This document shows, one piece after another, positions 49,901 through 58,950 of a stretch of 64,000 nucleotides of DNA (position 1 is its first letter; each line of letters starts with the position of its first letter). Where the stretch lies: positions 213,980 through 277,979 of the forward strand of contig NW_019091518.1 in the NCBI RefSeq assembly GCF_001949145.1. The letters run 5' to 3'. The translations under genes were made by a program, and so were the position numbers. This DNA is from Acanthaster planci (Eukaryota; Echinodermata; Asteroidea; Valvatida; Acanthasteridae). The notes beneath the pieces are model-generated. The model searched no databases. It saw nothing but the letters and a program-made list of their open reading frames with translations, and had not been told where the DNA came from.

Positions 49901-50953
49901 GGAAAACAAACTAAAGATTTACCTTACCTTTGCTGGAAATAAGTGCACAGTGTTAAAAAAGTTTAGGTGGAGGGTAAAGTGATGAACATCTCTCTAAATG
50001 CTATGGCACGCACGACAATAACTCTCATAGCATAGATATGCATTCGTTGGAAATATTTTTGCAGAGTGCTGGGGCACATCTTCGACCCTATACAGGCAGC
50101 AGCTGAAGTACGGGATACCTTGGTCAGATGGAAATAAGGTTTGCATGTGTGACGTGCCTCACAGCTGCAATCATGGTGCGTTATTGCGGCCACCAAATGA
50201 AATTAAGGACCTAGCCCCGGATTCTCTGTATTTACCCGCCGGGAGCTCTCGGGTGCAAAGGTGCACAAGGGCCTGAAAGGCAACCGGGATAGAATACTAC
50301 CGCAAAAACAAGTTATGTATTGATAAGCGTATAAGGCATTTATGAGGCAAAATATTTAGCAAGTTTCTGGAGGTGGAGCGGGTAATTAGTAATTGGGGTA
50401 TTCCAGTTTTTAAAGGGGCAGTCCGGCCTCCGGACTATGACAAATTTTACTGCCTATACCTGAAGAGATCTACCGCATCAATTTCTGAATTAAACAAGCT
50501 TCTCGTCGATATTGTATTTCGAATGTCATTTACTCCCCGCCCCATCTATGCGTAATGCAAGCAATAACTTCTGTAAACAGTATTTTTCAATGGGCAGACT
50601 ATGAGCGGGCTTTGCAAAGGGCTTGCAGCGTTCAACGTTTGTTGTAAATTTCTAACAAGATTGTGAGTGTCAAAAGTACCCTAATTTTCACCTTTCGTGT
50701 TTTTCCCCCAAACAATCCACATTTTCATGAATTAAGAACCAAGGCTGAGATCTGTTTGATTTTTTTTTTTGCCTTTGCAAGTATTTACCAAACTGTAACG
50801 ACTGCGCTTGCGCAACAAGCACTCCTTGTGTCTCCGGGTTCGTTCGGGCGTATTGTTTTTGTTAACACAACTATACTCCTGTGGGCGCGAACAAGATTGC
50901 GACCCGCTAGTATAAGCGAAAGTGTGCTCTCGATCCGGTTGGTCTATACAGGG

Positions 50954-50997
50954 AGCTATAAAACACAAGGAGTAAGCACAGCCCAAGATCAAAGGGG
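50954..50997 (+). repeat. 44-bp direct repeat, unit 1
   Basis: agctataaaacacaaggag...aaagggg. It is identical to 51247-51290 except for one base (agtaagc versus agtcagc). This is the likely donor of the second unit. Confidence 0.9.
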
Positions 50998-51246
50998 GCA
51001 ATGATGGCCACCGCCTGCACTTTTACGACCGCAAGGGAAGTTAAAATAAACACTGGTGGCTCGTGGTGCGAATCAAATTATGCGCCGCTCGCGAATTTCG
51101 AGGAATGCTGGGAGTCGCATTTGCAAAGGATTATGGGTACTGCACATGCGTGTCCGTAAAGTTTGACGTGTTCAACATGGCCGCTATCGGGACGGAAGAC
51201 GATGTCATCGGAGACTTCGATTTATAGCTCCATGGTCTGTCCATGA

Positions 51247-51290
51247 AGCTATAAAACACAAGGAGTCAGCACAGCCCAAGATCAAAGGGG
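51247..51290 (+). repeat. 44-bp direct repeat, unit 2, flanked by a 10-bp duplication
   Basis: Unit 2 plus six extra bases (ccatga) is bracketed by catggtctgt at 51231-51240 and 51291-51300. The arrangement suggests insertion of a short copied segment into catggtctgt with duplication of that target. Confidence 0.85.
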
Positions 51291-51379
51291 CATGGTCTGT
51301 ACTCCGTTATATCACGGTGGCTATTTCAAGATGACAGAAAAAGGTTTCCAAGGGTAATGCGCACGCAACATTTTCTACT

Positions 51380-51640
51380 GGGGAGTCAGGTTGGTGTAGT
51401 GGCTCTTTCCTCACCTTTGCGACTGCGACCCAGGTTCGAATCCCACCTAGGCCAGCAAGTGGATTGAATTTTCAGTCCCTGCCTGATTCCGTGGGGTTTT
51501 CCCTGAATATTTATGTGGAGTTTTCCTCCCACCTCTAAAACTGAACATTTTTCTTCGTTTTCTGCTTAATTATCACTTCGTGTAATTGGCGCTATATGCG
51601 CTGTTGAGTGAACAGATATGAAAATAGATAAATAAATGTA
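51380..51640 (+). mobile_element. tRNA-derived SINE, copy 2 (intact promoter boxes)
   Basis: A-box ttggtgtagtgg at 51391-51402 and a perfect consensus B-box ggttcgaatcc at 51433-51443. The body gattgaattttcagtccctg and ggttttccctgaat matches copy 1 at 12856. The 3' part has ggcgctatatgcgctg and an A-rich tail (aaaatagataaataaatg). It is better preserved than copy 1 and so probably younger. RNA polymerase III would transcribe it from the internal promoter. Confidence 0.85.
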
Positions 51641-53402
51641 CTGAGAGAAGCACACGCAGTCTTATATGTAAGTTACCAAGCTATTAAGTAACATTCTGAG
51701 CTGCCAATCTAGCCTCTCTGTGAAGATACAAGAAATGTGTTGCATGTCTTTGTTCATCCTAAGCTTAGCAATCAATGTGTAAACGACAATGTTTAAGTTG
51801 ATAATCCAACAACATACAGAACGCATCTCTAATTATTTTGTATGGTAAGTGCCCACATTGACGCCACAATATCGTTTTCTGGTTTCAGAAGTATAGCAAG
51901 GCTATTGTAGATAATTTATAGGTAACTGCCGGGGAAAGTCGAAGGAACGTTGTGTTTGTTCTACACAAACCTGAGAGCCTGGAAATCTACAGACACATTC
52001 ACTTTGTTATTCATTCACATACCTCTTAAAATATCTGGAACAGATGCCAAAATTCATTTTGGTCATGGGCGCTTCCCCGCGATTTTGCACCGAAATTAAC
52101 TGAAGTCCTCATTGCATGACAAATTGTTAACATGGAATATAATAATTCAAGAGCACGAGATACGTTAGTTAACACAGGTGAAAGATCCCACGGAGGCGTA
52201 TTAGTCATGTGTGATCGTGCGACGAGTGATTCACAAAATGCCTTGAATGCTTAGCTGATAATGCCTTGTGACTAGGTGATGTTCAACTATCTTAATGTAC
52301 ATGTAACACAATGTTGCATTGGTCTCCAAACCAACTATTTTGTCTGCTTCTTATATTTTATTAATAAGTGACTGATTTATTATCTGAAAAAAAGTGGATA
52401 CGGCAACTTAAGCACCGCTTGCGGTTAAGCATAATTTTGTTAATACCTATATGCCATGTAATTCAGTACAATCACTTTAAGTCAGGCTGGTAGAATCTGG
52501 ATGACAAAGCGAAATTTAATGAAATTAAATCGCTGGGCAAACGTGCAGACATCCACACGGGAGCGATTTCCTATTCACAGTCCAGTTTCAGTTGGTAATC
52601 CTAAATGATGCCAGGAGGCCTTTCATTATTTCCAACTCTGATCTGATCGCTTCCTTAGCTCTTTCGCATTATACGTAGCAAGTGCAAGTGCAACTGTTCT
52701 CTTGATAAATGACAGCGGGGAAAAAACGCGCGAAATATTTCAGCGGTCATTTGGTCATCCACAGAAGCAGACGGTTAACATTCAAAGCAACCAGTGAGAA
52801 ATTGCTGGCATTGCCCTCATTGAAACACAGCCTCCAAGCCCGGACAATAGACCCGCCTATCTCGTGAGTGATATTCAATGCCAGCCTTTGCTATGAGCTA
52901 GCTGCCGCTACATCTCTCCTTCACCGTCTCTCTTTTCGGCAAGACGGGGTTATTTTTAGCTCCTAATAATGTCACTCATTATAGATGCACGCGGGTTGAG
53001 GTCGGCGCGCGCAGGTCTCCGCCACTGCACACTATGCACCTAGGCACGCATTATCGAGGCACTTCCTCCAGAGTAGCATTTTTTTTCGTCCGTGCTAACT
53101 CCGTACCGCGTCGCACCGTGAGTGATCTGAGCGTGCCTCGAGTTGTCAGTTTGAATCCCGCCCACTCCCCGGCGAGCCAGCCAACCAGACATCACTGCAG
53201 CGAGCTGACTGCAAGTCGGCTGTAGCGACGGTCGCAGCGTCTTCCTGTAGTAAATGGAACCTGGGAGATACAATATATATCTACAAATACCTCAACTGCA
53301 CCTGCAGACTCGTATTCCCGAGATGTGAGCGCGTCCCCACAGTCCTCCGGATGAGGCTTAAATAGAGATGAACTCGACGGGAACATTTAACCACTAAGGA
53401 CC
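51641..53402. other. Upstream region of the GPCR gene
   Basis: AT-rich to about 52.7 kb, then increasingly GC-rich towards the gene. Possible promoter words are ttataga near 52979 and caatatatat near 53272, but no start site can be assigned. The last few hundred bases are the probable 5' UTR. Confidence 0.45.
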
Positions 53403-53480
53403 ATGGGACTGCCTGTCCGTTTATGCTGTGAGTCCACTCTTCGCCTGAGTTTGTTCTCAAGAGTACGCAGGACTGTGTGA
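53403..53480 (+). promoter_or_regulatory. Upstream ORF in the GPCR leader (25 codons)
   Basis: An ATG at 53403 in strong context (ggaccatgg, A at -3, G at +4) opens a 25-codon frame ending at TGA 53478-53480, 20 bases before the receptor ATG. If it is within the transcript, most scanning ribosomes would translate it first, so it should reduce receptor synthesis or make it dependent on reinitiation. It is Arg-rich and has no known motif. Confidence 0.5.
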
Positions 53481-53500
53481 GGGATTGATACACACACACA

Positions 53501-55984
53501 ATGGCAGGAGAGATCATCGCCAATGACTCCGTTCCGTCAAATTTTGAATTAGCCATTGGAGCGTCGGTAAACGCTGACGGCTACAACTTGAGTCTCGCGA
53601 CAGCGGTGTCCTTGTCGTGTGGCAGTGGCCTGTCGGGCAACGGTGTCAGTATCCTGCAGATTGACCCGGACACGGACGGGTATACACCTGTCGTCATCTC
53701 GCTGTCGTTCCTGGTGGCCCTACTGAGTTTCGGCACGGTGCTGAGCAACGCACTGATCATCCATGTCATACGGGCCGATCGCACGCTGCACACGGTCAGC
53801 AACTGCTTTGCCATGAGCTTGGCCACGGCCGATCTTCTCGTCGGCCTGCTGGTGGTGCCGTTCTACGCGCTGGACGTCCACGTGTCTGACCGCTGGCACG
53901 AACACATTCCAGCACATAGTGTATGGGTGACACTGGACTTCCTTTTGACTTCGTCGAGCATTCTCAACCTGGTCTTGCTGAACCTGGATCGCTTCTGGTC
54001 CATCACCTCACCCATGAAGTACATGCGACAGCGGACTAAGAGACGGGCTCTACTCCTCATCGCCCTGGTCTGGGGTTTGGCCATCGTCCTGACCATGGTC
54101 CCCGTCGCTATCTGGCCTTACGCCTTCAAAGACGTCTTGGTGCCCACCAAGACTCGCTTCGTCTGTTTCGGCTCGAGTGGCTGGCTAATGGCAGCCAGTG
54201 CCGTCTGCATATACTTCATTCCGCTCACCCTCCTATGTGCAATTTATTCGCGGATATTTAGGGCCATACACCGGCGACACAAAATGGACCTGGGCCGGTC
54301 CAGCATCGCCAGCAACATGTCGAACCGGTTCGGTGGCTCCAAACGCGGCAGCGACATGAACCAGCACGGCTTCATCAGCGAGCAGGAGTTACAACGACTG
54401 AGGAACATCTACGAGAAGGCGATATGCCGGGAACGAGGCGAGAGACACTTGACCGCCATGGTGAGGAAGAAGAAAGGGTACTCCCCCGGTACTCACCTGA
54501 AACGGTACGAGAGCATCGACGAAGAGAAGGAAGGAGTCAACGAGTCGTGTGAAAACGATCCTTTCAGTTCAGAGACTGGAGACAGCCAAGGCACGTTTAA
54601 CAGTCGGCCCCACCACCAAACCAAGGTAGGAGTGACCAACATGGTCAACACACTTCATGTCGCCCGGTCCGCCGACGATATCTTCCACGGTAGGATCACC
54701 AAGAGCCCTGCTAGCCCCTTCGAAGGCCTGGGCGTGCTGCCAAAGATTAAGGTGCCGCGTATTCTGGCCGGGATCGAGGCAAGCATGGACGTCATCCGCG
54801 AGCGAGACGGAAGCTGGTGCAGCTCAAAGTCTAACAAATCACTGGCGAGCGAAGACAAGAAAGCCGCGGACAACGGGTCATCTCACTCCCAAGAAATGAT
54901 AGGCACCGTATCGCCTAGACGAAAGAACAGCTCTCCTACCTTAGGTCTGATGAGTTCCTCACCCAAGGAGCGGAGCCCCACGGGCTCAAACCATCTCAGT
55001 ATCGGCGGTGCGGCGGATCCCATCAACAACTTTCTGCAGGTTCTGTCTCCAGACGTGCCAATAGATGTCCAGAAGAGATGGAGCTCACCGCCGATCTGTG
55101 TAGACGAGCCAGGGTCAGAGCCAGACGACACCGACCAGACGCCGGAGGACGCCATAGCTGCTGAGGAGAACGAGGACGACGACGACAACGACATGGACCC
55201 GCTACAGGACCTGGCAGCGGCGGTAAAGCGGAAGAGAGCCGATTCGGGGGAGGGCGCCCTGGCACGACTGCGGGCCAACTCCAGCGAGATGATTCGCCGC
55301 GCCTCTCCTCGCTTGGCCCGCAAGGAGGAAGCGGGCGACACAGAGAGCCTGCTCACCGTACAGCGCAAGACGTCCGGGAGCGCTGGCTCGTTCTACCGGG
55401 ACAGCTTCCAGAGCAACCGCCTGCTGAACCAGAGGCGCCAGAACACCCGAGCCTCCTACTCCCTGGACGTGATCACAGGCCCTCGCAGCGACAGCGGCTA
55501 CGCCAGTGATTGCGGATTCCGCCGTCCCGGTAGCCTGGGCGTTACTGTCACCAAGAAAGAGCGCAGGGCATCTCTTTCTTTCCCCATAGATAGCGTCACC
55601 ATGGGGGCACTGACGTCTAGGGTCAGGACATCTGTCAGTAACTCCTTCAGTGCCATCAGTGGGCGTGGCACCAAGGCCCTCACGTTGCTCAAGAAGCAAG
55701 ACAAAGCGGCCAAACAGCTTGGCTTCATCCTCGCCTGTCTGGTCGCTTGCTGGACACCTTACTTCCTACAGGTTCTTATCTATGCCTTCTGTTCCGAATG
55801 TGGTGACGTCACTGCCATGACTATTGCTGTCTTTCTAGGTTACACCCATTCGCTATGTAACCCCATCCTCTTCGCCTTGTTCAATCCAAGGTTCCAACGC
55901 GCTTGTAAGCGAAACCTGTTCCCGTGTCGTTCACGGGAGGAGACCCCCCGGGGTATCCCAGTTGTACCGCCATCTATGATTTAA
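53501..55984 (+). CDS. Class A amine-type GPCR (histamine H1/muscarinic-like), giant ICL3
   Basis: An intronless 827-residue receptor. Start: ATG in good context (acaatgg), with an in-frame TGA at 53486. TM1 about 63-90 (N83), TM2 about 99-124 (LATADLLVG, D111), TM3 about 141-163 with amine-binding D146, then D163-R-F, TM4 (W191), TM5 about 226-250 (P241), TM6 about 738-763 (CWTPY, W751), ECL3 C764-x2-C767, TM7 with Y779 and NPILF 787-791, and helix 8 with Cys802/Cys809 as possible palmitoylation sites. D146, CWTPY and the YxRTKxRA-like ICL2 point to histamine H1/muscarinic relatives; the ligand is unproven. ICL3 (about 261-734) is huge, Ser-rich, with an acidic run (555-566), KRKR (576-579) and RRAS sites (S602, S691). 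Odd: no Cys at 3.25 (His139 instead), DRF for DRY, NPxxF for NPxxY. The coding GC content is well above the flanks. Confidence 0.93.
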   Translation: MAGEIIANDSVPSNFELAIGASVNADGYNLSLATAVSLSCGSGLSGNGVSILQIDPDTDGYTPVVISLSFLVALLSFGTVLSNALIIHVIRADRTLHTVSNCFAMSLATADLLVGLLVVPFYALDVHVSDRWHEHIPAHSVWVTLDFLLTSSSILNLVLLNLDRFWSITSPMKYMRQRTKRRALLLIALVWGLAIVLTMVPVAIWPYAFKDVLVPTKTRFVCFGSSGWLMAASAVCIYFIPLTLLCAIYSRIFRAIHRRHKMDLGRSSIASNMSNRFGGSKRGSDMNQHGFISEQELQRLRNIYEKAICRERGERHLTAMVRKKKGYSPGTHLKRYESIDEEKEGVNESCENDPFSSETGDSQGTFNSRPHHQTKVGVTNMVNTLHVARSADDIFHGRITKSPASPFEGLGVLPKIKVPRILAGIEASMDVIRERDGSWCSSKSNKSLASEDKKAADNGSSHSQEMIGTVSPRRKNSSPTLGLMSSSPKERSPTGSNHLSIGGAADPINNFLQVLSPDVPIDVQKRWSSPPICVDEPGSEPDDTDQTPEDAIAAEENEDDDDNDMDPLQDLAAAVKRKRADSGEGALARLRANSSEMIRRASPRLARKEEAGDTESLLTVQRKTSGSAGSFYRDSFQSNRLLNQRRQNTRASYSLDVITGPRSDSGYASDCGFRRPGSLGVTVTKKERRASLSFPIDSVTMGALTSRVRTSVSNSFSAISGRGTKALTLLKKQDKAAKQLGFILACLVACWTPYFLQVLIYAFCSECGDVTAMTIAVFLGYTHSLCNPILFALFNPRFQRACKRNLFPCRSREETPRGIPVVPPSMI

Positions 55985-58743
55985 GGACGTAAAGGCAAAT
56001 CACAACATATGCGATTCTCAACGATCTCTCAGACCAAATCTTCAAATTGTCATGAACAAACCTAAGTCTTAGTGAAAAAGATACCGCTGACATTTGTTGC
56101 TGAATTCGCGTTAAACAACTCTTTTTACTGTTTTCTTGTTACATTCTCTGAACAAAACCATTTACACAGCACCATCAATTAACTGAGTCTGCTCGCAAAT
56201 GTTGTAAATGGCCTTTACAATAATTTCAAAAATAACAGTAGAAGGAAATCGATTACACGCCATTTTCTCTATTTATAGTGGTCCACCACTGATTTATACT
56301 TCATTGATTTGCATCCGATGAAATTTAGATGCTAGGGATCGATTCTGAAGTTTATAACCGCTCACGAAGTCATCATTGTTACTGATTTCTAATCGGCTCG
56401 CAATTAGAAGTATTGTCCAGAGCCCAGCATGAAAATATTATGTATCAGAAATTAGCCAGAATATACCGCACCCACGGAATCCGACTCTCGATGATAACGG
56501 GCAAAATCATTTATATGAGCGGGAAACTTCACCCAACTGAACTGTCTGTGAAATTTGTTGGGCCGGTCCTCAGCCAAGCTGAGGCCAAATTAAAGTAGGG
56601 ATTTCAGTCACTTCAAGTAGCCTCTCAGTCTGACTCTCGCGACAAAAATTCCTTGGATTTATGATACCTTCTGCCGAAGGATGGACCAAGATTCTGATGT
56701 GTTGCTGAATATTTTCATGTTTCTAAAACTGCGCTCCGTCGGTGGAGCACAAGCCGATTCTGACTGACATATTTGTGATATGAAACAATTTCTGGAATTT
56801 CATAGCGCGTAACACAGTCGTAAATTTTGTACCGAGGAGGCGTTCTTCAAAAAAAAAAGTCGGTAGTAATGTGAGGAAATATTGCGTCCAGAATTTTTTT
56901 TCTCTTGAAAATGAAATTTATAAACATTTGCACATCACGACGACATGCAGCGCATGGTTACTAGTGACCCAGAGCACCAGTTCTACAAATATAGTCTTCC
57001 TTTGTAGCAAGGGAGAAAGTGGTCTCTTTTTATATCTCTTCGGGTGTTCTCTCCAAGTGAGATCTAGGTATGACTGTATATGGACTGAAAAATGGACGAA
57101 CGGACGGACAGAAATTCGAATTGAAAAAAAAAGTCCAGACGAGCGGACCAACTAATGAAAAGACGAAGCATATATAGGCCTAAAGCTTAATTTATAAGTT
57201 ATCGACAAACATGTAAAACTCGACCATTGTAGACATGGGCTAAAGCTCAAGAAAAATTGCTTGGACAGAACTCTGGACAGACGGCCAGACTTCTTTGATC
57301 TGTGATCTTTGCCAGAAAAACGAGCACTCTTTCGAACAAAGTCGGACGGACGGACGAACAACCCGACCGACATGCAGAGAGACAGACCAGGCATCTCTAA
57401 CAGAAGGACAGACCATGGAGGTTGACCGACGAGCAAAATCCTAAAGCGGTGTTTTTCCGCTCTTTTGGACGTGTGAATTTCAGAAGTATTTTATCAAAAC
57501 GCTCAAACGTCCTTGACGACTGGTGTAACCCGAGGCTGGCCACGGTGTGTTATGTGCCGTTCATTCATGAATTAGCATACACGCGCGAAGGCTCATGTGC
57601 CTTGTGACAGCAATCCACCACGCTGGATGGGGTCGACTTATTCATTTGATTCGAGCCTTTTTCTCCATCCCGAACGGTTTGTAAAGTCACACTGCAGATT
57701 GTGTGAAGGCGAACCAAGACTGTATTATTTTTATTCACTGGACGTGAGCTATAAAACTAATGCACCAGCATCGTTTCATGCATAGCCTAAGGGCACAGCG
57801 TGTGTATGTACACCACGCCAAGAACGGCAAAGTGCAAGTAACAAAACATCTTGAACATATTTCCATGTGATGAAGCCCCCTTTGAAAAGGCCTCTGGTGA
57901 GACCATTGGAATGACAAGTCACCCTGTAGTCTCACTTACAGGAGTCATTATTTTTGTCGCAGATAGTCACACGTGCAGTTAACTGCTCACAAAATATTCA
58001 GCAATAGGATTTGCTGCTTGATGTCAACGCCAGTGTATAATGAAATACCATGCAGTATTCATGTACTTATAAGGTAATCGTTGTTACTTGGTGTAAATGA
58101 ATGTGTAATTTAATACAATATTCATAAAAAGGCAAAGCAGTATTAATAATTTTCATAATCAACCAAAGAAAGAAACTGATATTGATCCGGTGATAACTGT
58201 AACTACTGAATCTTTTTCTAAGTATCCCTTTAATAGGGAAAGGCGATTCATTAGAAAGTCTGGATAAGAAAAAAATGCACACTTAGTCGATATGACCTCA
58301 GACCTCGCAAGGCTTTCCTTACGAAATGCCATTTCGACGAGATGCTCTCTCAAAGATGTGTCTTTGTCACAAGCCCTCCAATTTACTCTTAAATGTGTAA
58401 GTTCTGATATCTCGTGGAAAAAGACACCCCACTGAAATTCTGACAACCGGCACTGAAAATTAAGAGGGTATTGATTGCATGCATATATACCGAATGCACC
58501 CATGGTGATTTTCGAACGAAGCTATGGTACACGATTGTAACTTTGAAATGGATTTGGAATGTGTTTTTGTTGGTTTTGTCTCCTTTTGTTTTCTTTTGGT
58601 TTTCAATTAAGCAAGGTTGGAGTTGATATTTGGCTGTTGTTTTGTTCAAGACTGGGCGTTAATTGTTTTGACAGGAATGTCATTGTTTGGTTTCATGTGC
58701 AATTATTATTGAACAAAATGATAATTCTACTTTGCAAAAACTG
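55985..58743. other. Downstream of the GPCR; 3' UTR then intergenic
   Basis: No canonical AATAAA was found close to the stop; an ATTAAA word lies at about 56587. The degenerate GACG/GACN tract at 57085-57440 is listed separately. No further gene was recognised. Confidence 0.5.
57085..57440 (+). repeat. Degenerate GACG/GACA tetranucleotide tract
   Basis: Words such as gacgaacggacggacag, gtcggacggacggacgaac and gacagacc recur with interruptions. It is an old (GGAC)n-type simple repeat, interrupted by unrelated sequence at about 57175-57265. Confidence 0.6.
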
Positions 58744-58950
58744 TGGTGTTAAAATTAACACTTTGAGGTGTTATCAGATGACCATACCATAGGGAGTTAC
58801 TTCAACACTGCCGGTGTTACTTGACACACCTATGAATGTTACAATGCACTGGAGGGTGTTACAAGTAACACCAAATAACACCAAAAATTTTAACACCTAT
58901 GAAAAGTGTTGGTGTAGTCCTCTGATAACACCGGGGGTGTTAAATTTCAC
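58744..58950. mobile_element. GGTGTTA/TAACACC MITE
   Basis: The left end (attaacactttgaggtgttatcagatgac from 58754, broken here as attaacactttgaggtg + ttatcagatgac) matches the reverse complement of the right end (58917-58947, atttaacacccc + cggtgttatcagaggac). The interior carries many ggtgtta/taacacc words in both orientations, for example gggtgttacaagtaacacc. It is a non-coding element of about 200 bp that folds back on itself. Confidence 0.75.

Larger units (their letters stand above)
37711..50953. other. Intergenic stretch, no convincing gene
   Basis: A degenerate TGGC/TGGT tetranucleotide tract spans 40280-40515. Open frames of 110-145 codons occur (e.g. 41687-42121, 46101-46493), but none shows membrane, signal, repeat or conserved-motif features. 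A tRNA-like relic lies at 43888-43965. Confidence 0.5.

Noticed and set aside
53130-53165. B-box-like gtttgaatccc in the GPCR leader
   Set aside because: No A-box at the proper distance and no SINE body, so it is probably chance.
55202-55699. Long minus-strand frames inside the GPCR gene
   Set aside because: Antisense shadows of a GC-rich coding region; the plus-strand frame has all the receptor motifs.
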